Below, one piece after another: positions 1 to 5,236 of a stretch of DNA of 5,236 nt. A program made the position numbers and the translations under genes. The notes beneath the pieces were generated by a model that saw only the letters and a program-made list of their open reading frames with translations, was not told the DNA's origin and searched no databases. Each line of letters begins with the position of its first letter. Within the stretch, counting starts at the first letter, position 1. This DNA is from Desulfobacterales bacterium (GTDB taxonomy: Bacteria > Desulfobacterota > Desulfobacteria > Desulfobacterales > Desulfobacteraceae): NCBI GenBank assembly GCA_022361535.1, contig JAKSAU010001132.1, positions 1-5,236 on the forward strand. Direction: 5' to 3'.

Positions 1-42
1 AATTCATACCTCAGGCATCAGGAAAAAACAACAAAGACAAGA

Positions 43-1029
43 TCAAAAACTAACGGCGAGTCCGACAGAGTAACCGGTCACAGAATCACCCAAAAGATAA
101 CGGGCAACCAAACGGACACGTGATATCCTTTTAAGGTAAGCGCTTGAATCAAGCTCAAAGCCTGCACCGATCGACCCAAGATGGTCAAAGCCCAGTGCGC
201 CGCGTTGAGGTCCGTAAAAACCTGTGATCGATGTTTCCAGGACGTATCGTAATGGTCTTTTCAGCAATATGACGTTTGTAGGGGCCCGCCACCGAGCCCA
301 CAAGCTCAATGAATTGTTTTCTGATCTGCCTTTTAAACCGTCTGAGGTACCTGAAAAGCTTTCCAAATGGATATGGGTATAGCGAAGTTCTATATCGATT
401 TCGCGATTGTCATTGTAATCCTCATAGTCAAGCATAATTGAACCGCCAAGCCCATATGCATTCATTTGCCCGCCATCCAGAATATCTAAATCCACATTAT
501 ACTTTTCGTTAAGGATTGTCTGACCTACTGCCACATCCGTAGTCACATATCCCAATGTGAAATTGAATATTGGGCGAAGTTTAAGATTTTTATTGCTAAA
601 GGGTAAAAAATCCCAGCCCACTCCACTTGTAACGGCAAGGCTGTTCCATTTGACCGGGATACGGCGCTGTTCTGATCCTCGTGTGGCTATAAATTCCGGA
701 TCATATCGCGAATACCCAAGTGTACCTTCAAGATATAAAGGCACTTCCTTGCTGACGGTAAAGCCTCCGCCCAGTGTTGTCTGCCATATACCGGGTTCGT
801 CACTGTAGGCGTTCTCTATTGAAAAGGAACTTGTCGTTATATCCGGCAGTACTGTAAACGCCATAAGGGTAAGTGTACTATCTGCAACTTCTTTAAGGTC
901 ACGATCCGTTGCTTTGATATTCCATCTGGCGCTGGCTTGGCTGATAAACGGCGGGGAAAAAATAGTAATCGCTGTAGCCAATATTAACACACGATAGATA
1001 TGGAGAAATATGCTGTGTTGTCTCTTCAT
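43..1029 (-). CDS. Outer-membrane beta-barrel protein, possibly a solitary autotransporter-type barrel
   Basis: Predicted 328-residue secreted outer-membrane protein of unknown function. The N-terminus has basic residues (Lys2, Arg3), a hydrophobic core at about 13-30 and an Ala-Ser-Ala site at 32-34, which is a good signal peptidase I cleavage signal. The mature part alternates polar and hydrophobic residues in about 11-12 likely strands (for example 84-93, 97-107, 150-160, 190-202, 209-219, 258-268, 302-312). It ends GLAVSF, with the C-terminal Phe used by the BAM complex to recognise barrel proteins. Between the signal peptide and the first strand is a short segment of about 45 residues with no passenger domain. 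The TTLGGGF and PLYLEGTLGYSRYDP stretches remind me of the solitary autotransporter beta-barrel family (Omp_AT), but that is from memory. The start has no good Shine-Dalgarno sequence; it was chosen because the signal peptide begins there. The gene is divergent from the TAXI gene. A generic porin-like or OmpA-like barrel is the alternative. Confidence 0.8.
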   Translation of the reverse strand: MKRQHSIFLHIYRVLILATAITIFSPPFISQASARWNIKATDRDLKEVADSTLTLMAFTVLPDITTSSFSIENAYSDEPGIWQTTLGGGFTVSKEVPLYLEGTLGYSRYDPEFIATRGSEQRRIPVKWNSLAVTSGVGWDFLPFSNKNLKLRPIFNFTLGYVTTDVAVGQTILNEKYNVDLDILDGGQMNAYGLGGSIMLDYEDYNDNREIDIELRYTHIHLESFSGTSDGLKGRSENNSLSLWARWRAPTNVILLKRPLRYVLETSITGFYGPQRGALGFDHLGSIGAGFELDSSAYLKRISRVRLVARYLLGDSVTGYSVGLAVSF

Positions 1030-1201
1030 AATCTAAATGCGACGATCCGGATTGTTATTTTGAGTTTAATTGCCTTAAATCCTAATATCATTTTTTATGT
1101 CTGTTGGCTATGAAGCCTTATCTTTTTACAGATGGACTATAGCGATAAACATTTCTCGTCGCTTTAATGCTAAGCTTTTGCACGTAAAATCGTATATGAT
1201 A

Positions 1202-1222
1202 TTGATCCAAGCTAAAGATCAA
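1202..1222. repeat. Inverted repeat TTGATC-N9-GATCAA
   Basis: A perfect 6-base dyad with a 9-base spacer in the divergent intergenic region. The centre is about 72 bases, close to seven helical turns, upstream of the centre of the AGCTAAT dyad. Its spacer also contains AGCTAA, the half-site core of that second dyad. It could be a regulator binding site, but a 6-base dyad can arise by chance. Confidence 0.3.
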
Positions 1223-1272
1223 CTTTTCCCTGTAGTAGTTGGGTATTCGATTCAGCCGGATTTTAATTTGGG

Positions 1273-1295
1273 AGCTAATATAATATCAATTAGCT
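1273..1295. promoter_or_regulatory. Inverted repeat AGCTAAT-N9-ATTAGCT, candidate operator
   Basis: A perfect 7-base dyad with a 9-base AT-only-but-one spacer (ataatatca). The half-site centres are 16 bases apart, suiting a dimeric regulator bound across about one and a half turns. It ends 25 bases before the TTGACA element at 1321, a position where an activator or repressor of the TAXI gene could bind. No regulator gene lies in the window, so the binder is unknown. A cruciform or RNA hairpin is less likely because the stem is AT-rich. Confidence 0.4.
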
Positions 1296-1315
1296 ATTAA
1301 TACGTAGAGGCTTGC

Positions 1316-1334
1316 CTGCCTTGACAAACGGCAG
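1316..1334. repeat. Inverted repeat CTGCC-N9-GGCAG surrounding the -35 element
   Basis: A perfect 5-base GC-rich dyad with a 9-base spacer. The spacer holds the TTGACA hexamer, so a protein bound here would cover the -35 box. The stem is short enough to be coincidental; its place is the main argument. Confidence 0.3.
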
Positions 1335-1350
1335 ATGCCCGACGTATATC
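1321..1350 (+). promoter_or_regulatory. Putative sigma70-type promoter for the TAXI gene
   Basis: A perfect -35 consensus TTGACA (1321-1326) is followed after 18 bases by TATATC (1345-1350), which matches four of six -10 positions. Transcription would begin near 1357, leaving a leader of about 24 bases that still includes the AGGA ribosome binding site at 1368-1371 (9 bases before ATG). The geometry is good but the -10 box is only moderate. Confidence 0.4.
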
Positions 1351-1380
1351 TAATAAAACCTCCAATTAGGAAATCTTGAT

Positions 1381-2697
1381 ATGGTTAAAAGAATCGGTGA
1401 ACTTTCAACCAGGGATCTACTCATTTTTTTTCTCCCTTCATTTCTAATCATGGCGATAGGCTTTATCGCCGCCTACCAATTTGTAGAACCCAGTCCGCCA
1501 AGAACGATTCGCATCGCCACAGGAGAGAAAGGCGGTGCCTATTATTCATTTGCAAATGAGTACAAAAAGTTGCTTCAAGATCAAGGCGTCGAGCTCATTA
1601 TTACTCAGACATCTGGGGCCGTTGAAAACTTGGCTCTTCTTGGAACAGAAGAAGGCGGTGTTGATGTGGCCTTTATTCAAGGTGGCGTTGGAATCGGCTC
1701 CGATTTGAAAGATGTTTTGTCAATCGCAAGCCTCTATTATGAACCGCTTTGGGGATTCCTTAGATCCGGTCTTGAAGTAAACGGCACATCACAATTGAAA
1801 GGGCTTAAGGTAGCTGTAGGAAGGGAGGGCAGCGGTACCCGTTTACTCGTTCTTGAGCTGCTTAGGGTCAATGGTGTTACTGATAAAAATACTACACTTG
1901 TTACAATGGATGCTAAGACTTCTGCAGACCAGTTGTTAAATGGCGAAATTGATGCAGCTTTTTTTGTCTCTACGCACTGGGCCAACCAGGTAGAACGGAT
2001 TCTTAAGGCAGAAGGACCAATACTTATGGGGGTTGAGCGGGCTCAAGCCTATAGTATGCGGTTTAACTATTTAAATGTGATCAAGATTCCAAGAGGGGTT
2101 ATTAATTTTGAAAAGGATATTCCCCAAAAAGATCTGCAATTGCTTTCTCCCACAGCCCAGCTTGCTATCAGGTCGGATCTTCATCCTGCCTTGATTGACC
2201 TGTTGCTTCAGACAACCAAAAAGGTTCACTCATCAGGAGGCCTATTGGAAAAAAAAGGACAGTTTCCATCTCCGCACTCTCTTGATTTTGAGTTCAGCCC
2301 GGACGCTGAAAGGTTTTTTAACGAACGAACTCCTTTTCTACAGCGGTATTTACCGTTTTGGGTCGCGAATTTACTGTCCAGGATCAAAGTCATGATTCTC
2401 CCGCTTATTGCGATAGTCTTTCCTATGTTTAAACTCATGCCTTTTCTTTACCGGTGGCGGGTCCGGTCACGAATATACCGCTGGTATTCGGACCTTGATA
2501 AGGTTGGCTCCAAAATCAATGCACAGGATATTGAGAAAACCTTTGAAGCGCATATGGACAGATTGGATGAAATTGAAAGAAGTGTGGCCAAGATTAAGGT
2601 CCCGGAACCTTATGCTGAGGGACTCTTTCATCTGCGGTTGCATATTGATATGTTCCGCCGCAAATTGTTAGAGGCGTCAAAAGATGCAAAAGGCTGA
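1381..2697 (+). CDS. Membrane-tethered TAXI-family TRAP solute-binding protein with C-terminal membrane segment
   Basis: A 438-residue TAXI-type (TRAP-associated extracytoplasmic immunogenic) binding protein. Segment 12-33 is a hydrophobic N-terminal anchor after a basic start and has no clear cleavage site. The binding domain covers about 42-315 and opens with ATGEKGGAYYSFA (46-58), the characteristic Gly-rich, Tyr-Tyr start of the family. Other family-like parts are SGAVENL (78-84), DVAFIQGG (95-102) and VAVGREGSGTR (144-154). A second membrane segment lies at about 333-352 and is followed by a basic stretch (359-367) and a charged helical tail (about 378-435). By the positive-inside rule both ends are cytoplasmic and the binding domain is periplasmic. 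Ordinary TAXI proteins are about 320-330 residues and end after the binding domain. No TRAP permease gene is in the window, so the ligand and the partner are unknown; a sensor or scaffold role is possible. The start is supported by AGGA at 1368-1371. Confidence 0.9.
   Translation: MVKRIGELSTRDLLIFFLPSFLIMAIGFIAAYQFVEPSPPRTIRIATGEKGGAYYSFANEYKKLLQDQGVELIITQTSGAVENLALLGTEEGGVDVAFIQGGVGIGSDLKDVLSIASLYYEPLWGFLRSGLEVNGTSQLKGLKVAVGREGSGTRLLVLELLRVNGVTDKNTTLVTMDAKTSADQLLNGEIDAAFFVSTHWANQVERILKAEGPILMGVERAQAYSMRFNYLNVIKIPRGVINFEKDIPQKDLQLLSPTAQLAIRSDLHPALIDLLLQTTKKVHSSGGLLEKKGQFPSPHSLDFEFSPDAERFFNERTPFLQRYLPFWVANLLSRIKVMILPLIAIVFPMFKLMPFLYRWRVRSRIYRWYSDLDKVGSKINAQDIEKTFEAHMDRLDEIERSVAKIKVPEPYAEGLFHLRLHIDMFRRKLLEASKDAKG
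2235..2285 (+). other. Candidate programmed -1 frameshift site within the TAXI gene
   Basis: An internal AGGAGG (2235-2240) is followed after 9 bases by the heptamer A AAA AAA (2250-2256), in phase with the codons GAA AAA AAA GGA for residues 290-293. The full run is eight A. A -1 slip would add nine codons and stop at TGA 2283-2285, giving a 301-residue product that lacks the second membrane segment and tail. E. coli dnaX uses a similar arrangement, an SD-like element about 10 bases before A AAA AAG. I see no strong stem-loop downstream, and the slippery 3' codon here is AAA rather than AAG. This could be chance in a Lys-rich stretch. Confidence 0.3.
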
Positions 2698-2770
2698 TCC
2701 CGAGATGCAGACTTTGGAAAATTGTATTCGTAAAATTAATGCTGAATCAAAAGTGGATAATTCTTTGTAA
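2684..2770 (+). CDS. Possible 28-residue small ORF overlapping the end of the TAXI gene
   Basis: An ORF of 28 codons starts at ATG 2684, inside the last codons of the TAXI gene in another frame, overlaps it by 14 bases and stops at TAA 2768-2770. GAGG at 2671-2674 lies 9 bases before the ATG, so translational coupling is possible. The product is hydrophilic (MQKADPEMQTLENCIRK at its start), has one Cys and no membrane segment, and I recognise no family. It could instead be a chance frame, or the remnant of a longer TAXI tail lost by a frameshift. Confidence 0.22.
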   Translation: MQKADPEMQTLENCIRKINAESKVDNSL

Positions 2771-2803
2771 AGTCGGGATGATCTGATAACCAATCCAGTA
2801 AAC

Positions 2804-2810
2804 AGGAGGT
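2804..2810 (+). promoter_or_regulatory. Very strong ribosome binding site of the pirin gene
   Basis: AGGAGGT is a near-perfect complement to the 16S rRNA 3' end, with AGGAGG ending 6 bases before ATG 2816. It fixes the start codon and suggests higher translation than the other genes here, which have only AGGA or weaker sites. Confidence 0.8.
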
Positions 2811-2815
2811 AGTTT

Positions 2816-3664
2816 ATGTCAGTGGCAAGGAAAATAAAGCTTGTTTTAACGGGCCAGCCAACAATGGAGGGTGCCGGGGTACACTTAAATCGAGTATTTG
2901 GATACCACGAAGCCCCTGCATTTGATCCTTTTTTGATGCTGGACGATTTTCGCTCTGATACACCTGAGCATTATCTGAAAGGGTTTCCCTGGCATCCCCA
3001 TCGGGGTATTGAAACCATCACCTATGTTTTGAAAGGAGATGTAGAGCACGGGGACAGCCTGGGTAATAAAGGCATGATTTCTTCCGGAGATGTACAGTGG
3101 ATGACAGCAGGTAGCGGTATTGTCCACCAGGAAATGCCCAAAGGAGATAGCAACGGATCCATGCATGGATTTCAACTATGGGCCAATCTGCCTGCCTCCC
3201 AAAAAATGATATCACCCAAGTACCGGGATATTTCCGCGGATATGATCCCTGAGGTCACAGTCCAGGACGGTGTCCACATTAAAGTTATTGCCGGGAATAT
3301 AAACGGTAAAAAAGGCCCTATGGATGATATTGTTATTGACCCCCAATTTTTAGATTGCACCGTACCTGGGGGACAGGCCTATACCCATGAAGTTGATTCG
3401 GTCTATACCGCTTTTATTTACGTAATCAGCGGCACAGGGACAACAGATGACCAGGCCATTGGAAATGGTAACCTTGTTCTTTTTGAAAAAGGAGATCATT
3501 TTAGTGTAAAGGCCTCTGAAAAGCCGGTACGGTTCCTGTTGCTCACAGGCAAACCTTTGAATGAGCCTGTGGCATGGAGAGGTCCCATTGTTATGAATAC
3601 CCAGGAAGAATTAGATACGGCTTTTCAGGAGTATAAGGACGGTACATTCATAAAGTCAGAGTAA
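2816..3664 (+). CDS. Pirin-family bicupin protein
   Basis: A 282-residue cytoplasmic pirin-family protein, the usual full length. The N-terminal cupin (about 20-125) contains HPHRGIETITYVLKG (60-74) and GSGIVHQEMP (99-108). These give His60, His62, His104 and Glu106, the four metal ligands matching His56, His58, His101 and Glu103 of human pirin, so an iron or other divalent metal site should be intact. GFQLWANLP (118-126) is a further family signature. The C-terminal pirin domain (about 175-278) ends with RGPIVMNT (255-262) and the usual acidic helix plus DGTF. Some bacterial members (E. coli YhhW) show quercetin 2,3-dioxygenase activity and others bind partner enzymes or regulators; the sequence does not tell which applies here. 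It follows the TAXI gene by 118 bases on the same strand without a visible terminator, so co-transcription is possible, but no functional link is evident. Confidence 0.95.
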   Translation: MSVARKIKLVLTGQPTMEGAGVHLNRVFGYHEAPAFDPFLMLDDFRSDTPEHYLKGFPWHPHRGIETITYVLKGDVEHGDSLGNKGMISSGDVQWMTAGSGIVHQEMPKGDSNGSMHGFQLWANLPASQKMISPKYRDISADMIPEVTVQDGVHIKVIAGNINGKKGPMDDIVIDPQFLDCTVPGGQAYTHEVDSVYTAFIYVISGTGTTDDQAIGNGNLVLFEKGDHFSVKASEKPVRFLLLTGKPLNEPVAWRGPIVMNTQEELDTAFQEYKDGTFIKSE

Positions 3665-3848
3665 GATACAAAGCAAGCCAAGCTTTACATGATCCGTATC
3701 TAACAATCCAGTCGCGAGCAAGAGACCTGATATCCAAGCTATTCGAAGACGAGTTTGATTCAATCTATGGAGATTGTTTCATTTATCGCTTTTATCTGAC
3801 ACTGTTGAATATAGTCAAAAAGATTTAACCTGTGATGAATAGAGCAGG
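3665..3848. other. Intergenic spacer with a start-less open frame
   Basis: There are 184 bases between pirin and the lipoprotein gene. Plus-strand frame from 3637 stays open to TAA 3826-3828 (63 codons, the first ones overlapping the pirin end). It has no ATG or GTG and reads like protein in its middle (LTIQSRARDLISKLFEDEF, then YGDCFIYRFYL). It may be a gene remnant or chance. A weak 5-base stem AAAGC/GCTTT lies at about 3669-3685 with no T run, so I do not call it a terminator. I found no convincing promoter for the following gene. Confidence 0.3.
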
Positions 3849-5236
3849 ATGACAGCATATATGACTATACAACTATTGTATAACAAAATTTTGTTTCACC
3901 TATTATTGAGTTTTTTCATAGCATTTTTCCTTATTACAGGATGTTTGCGTAACCCCGCAGTAAATGAAAATATTCCCGTAAAGTCTTCGGTTTACGCAGT
4001 TAAAAGAGCGGACGGAAGCTTCCATACGTATATAGACATCGTGCTTGGAAAACGATTTTCAGGTACCTTGCCGGATAGTATTGATTCTATCTTGGTCACA
4101 GGCCCAAAAGGAGTTTTGAAACTTGATAAGAATGATTTTAAATTCAATCCTTTATGGCGGGCCTTTTGGTGTGCCTTGCCAGGCCTGCCAAAAACCGGAA
4201 CTTATAGCTTTAGCCTTACAAGCGGTAAAAATAAGGGGCAAGCTGTTGCTTCTTACACAATGCTCAACAACATTGAACTACCAGATACAGACAATTTTTA
4301 TCCGTCGCCGGGGGGCATCATCTCCTGCACACCGCCTAAGTTCTTATGGCAGCCGGTAAAAGGTGATTTACCTCTTTTTTATCAAGTTGAGATTCGGGAC
4401 GGTAATCGTAAACATGTTTACCGGACTGAATATGTGCATGACATGGCTTTTATACGACTTCCGCCGGAGGTATTAAAGCCGAGCCAGGCCTACCAGTGGC
4501 GAGTCCGGGTGGCAGACGGTGATAACTGGCATGTCTTGGATAACCGGTCTCAATCCAAATGGGTTTCTTTTTCAACTGCGGATCAGCTTGATGTTTGCGA
4601 ATACCGGTACAGCCCTCCCGAGAAAGTTGAGGGAAGCTGGGAGGTATCTTCCCTTGACGAACAACACATGAATTCGCACAGAATCCAGGAGATGATGAAT
4701 GAAATCTTAAATAACAATCTGAAAAATATCCATAGTGTTCTGGTGATAAAAAATGGTCGTCTGGTATTTGAAGAATATTTTGCAGGCCATCACTTTAATC
4801 TCAAACATTCTGTTCAATCGGTAACCAAAAGTGTGACATCCATTCTCATCGGCATTGCAAAACAATGGGAAGGAAATATCCTTTTAGATGAAACACTCAG
4901 CAACTATTTGCCAAAATACAAATACATGCTTTCAGGCAATGACAAGTCCCAAATCACACTTGGGCATGTGCTTACCATGCGATCCGGACTCCAATGGAAT
5001 GAAATGCACATGCCTACAAACTTTTCTGAAATGATCCGGAGCCCTGATGCGATTAAATATGTTTTAAATCAAACGCTTGTTAATCCACCAGGCGAACGGT
5101 TCCACTATAACACGGGGTTATCAACCATACTGGGAAGGGTCTTGAAAAACACAACCGGTATGAATGCAGCAAAATATGCTGAAAAACATCTATTCAGTCA
5201 CCTAGAAATCCAGGAATATTTCTGGGGTAAAACAGC
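3849..5236 (+). CDS. Lipoprotein serine hydrolase (class C beta-lactamase / NylB-like fold) with an N-terminal Ig-like region; 3' end outside the window
   Basis: Open to the window end (462 complete codons seen, no stop). A hydrophobic segment (about 14-31) ends in ITGC, a lipobox with Cys32; Leu at +2 (33) suits outer-membrane sorting. About 155-243 looks like a fibronectin-III or Ig-like beta sandwich (KFLWQPV, YQVEIRDG, AYQWRVRVADG). The hydrolase domain starts near 275. SVTK (324-327) is the SxxK motif, with Ser324 as likely nucleophile and Lys327 as base, and FHYNTG (418-423) supplies the Tyr420 motif. Their style (SVTKSVTS, LTMRSGLQW, PPGERFHYNTG, LFSHLEI) is that of 6-aminohexanoate-dimer hydrolase-like and esterase-like members rather than true AmpC. 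The C-terminal third, including any KTG-like motif, is missing. The substrate is unknown; peptide, ester or amide hydrolysis in the periplasm is inferred. Met5 (ATG 3861, AGGA at 3846-3849) is an equally good or better start; an in-frame TAG at 3840-3842 rules out anything earlier than 3849. Confidence 0.88.
   Translation, partial: MTAYMTIQLLYNKILFHLLLSFFIAFFLITGCLRNPAVNENIPVKSSVYAVKRADGSFHTYIDIVLGKRFSGTLPDSIDSILVTGPKGVLKLDKNDFKFNPLWRAFWCALPGLPKTGTYSFSLTSGKNKGQAVASYTMLNNIELPDTDNFYPSPGGIISCTPPKFLWQPVKGDLPLFYQVEIRDGNRKHVYRTEYVHDMAFIRLPPEVLKPSQAYQWRVRVADGDNWHVLDNRSQSKWVSFSTADQLDVCEYRYSPPEKVEGSWEVSSLDEQHMNSHRIQEMMNEILNNNLKNIHSVLVIKNGRLVFEEYFAGHHFNLKHSVQSVTKSVTSILIGIAKQWEGNILLDETLSNYLPKYKYMLSGNDKSQITLGHVLTMRSGLQWNEMHMPTNFSEMIRSPDAIKYVLNQTLVNPPGERFHYNTGLSTILGRVLKNTTGMNAAKYAEKHLFSHLEIQEYFWGKT

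Larger units (their letters stand above)
1030..1380. other. Divergent intergenic region, 351 bases, no convincing gene
   Basis: This AT-rich stretch separates the start codons of the minus-strand barrel gene and the plus-strand TAXI gene, so it must hold both promoters unless either gene is silent. It contains three inverted repeats with 9-base spacers (1202-1222, 1273-1295, 1316-1334), an 8-base palindrome ATCCGGAT at 1045-1052 just upstream of the barrel gene, and a promoter-like element at 1321-1350. A 67-codon frame at 1097-1300 has no Shine-Dalgarno sequence and an unconvincing composition, so I do not call it a gene. I could not find a convincing promoter for the minus-strand gene. Confidence 0.6.

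Noticed and set aside
1..42. Possible terminator downstream of the minus-strand barrel gene
   Set aside because: There is a T-rich run on the minus strand after the stop, but no matching stem precedes it.
557..808. 83-codon plus-strand frame opposite the barrel gene
   Set aside because: It is antisense to a well-supported coding sequence and has no family features; a shadow frame.
1097..1300. 67-codon plus-strand open frame in the divergent intergenic region
   Set aside because: No Shine-Dalgarno sequence before its ATG, composition not protein-like, and it runs through the dyads that look regulatory.
1424..1431. Run of eight T in the first membrane segment of the TAXI gene, possible phase-variation tract
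   Set aside because: Eight is short for phase variation and Phe codons in a membrane helix explain it.
3157..3170. Perfect 14-base palindrome ATCCATGCATGGAT
   Set aside because: It lies within conserved pirin codons (around SMHGF) and is explained by coding; no reason to think it is an operator.
3835..3852. Five-codon ATG frame whose TGA overlaps the lipoprotein ATG (ATGA)
   Set aside because: Too short to be meaningful and lacks a ribosome binding site; most likely chance.
4123..4359. 78-codon plus-strand frame inside the lipoprotein gene
   Set aside because: It lies in another frame within the continuous lipoprotein-hydrolase reading frame, which has a lipobox and catalytic motifs.

Overview
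The window (5236 bases, moderate to low GC by eye) looks like chromosomal DNA of a Gram-negative bacterium. It encodes a beta-barrel protein ending in phenylalanine, a membrane-tethered periplasmic TAXI-type binding protein, and a lipoprotein whose residues after the lipobox suit the outer membrane. The codon use and the tethered TAXI protein would suit a Desulfobacterota-like anaerobe. That placement is an inference from general familiarity, not from a marker gene.

Layout. (1) 43-1029, minus strand: a secreted outer-membrane beta-barrel protein, resembling solitary autotransporter-type barrels. (2) 1030-1380: a 351-base divergent intergenic region with no convincing gene. It carries three inverted repeats, each with a 9-base spacer, and a sigma70-like promoter pointing at the next gene. 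(3) 1381-2697, plus strand: an orphan TAXI-family solute-binding protein with an N-terminal membrane anchor, a second membrane segment and a cytoplasmic helical tail. A possible 28-codon ORF overlaps its 3' end. (4) 2816-3664, plus strand: a pirin-family bicupin with all four metal ligands and a very strong ribosome binding site. (5) 3665-3848: a short spacer with a start-less open frame. (6) 3849 to the window end, plus strand: a lipoprotein with a fibronectin-III-like region followed by a serine hydrolase domain of the class C beta-lactamase / 6-aminohexanoate-dimer hydrolase type, cut off by the window edge.

The genes do not form an obvious pathway. The TAXI gene, the possible small ORF and pirin could be co-transcribed (118 bases between TAXI stop and pirin start, no terminator seen). 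The hydrolase may be separate. Three of the four main proteins are envelope proteins.

The most interesting signal is inside the TAXI gene. An internal AGGAGG lies 9 bases upstream of an in-phase A AAA AAA heptamer, an arrangement like the dnaX programmed -1 frameshift site. A -1 slip would stop nine codons later, giving a 301-residue form that keeps the binding domain and loses the second membrane segment and cytoplasmic tail. Second in interest are the three equal-spacer dyads upstream of that gene. No CRISPR array, insertion sequence, tRNA or rRNA was seen.
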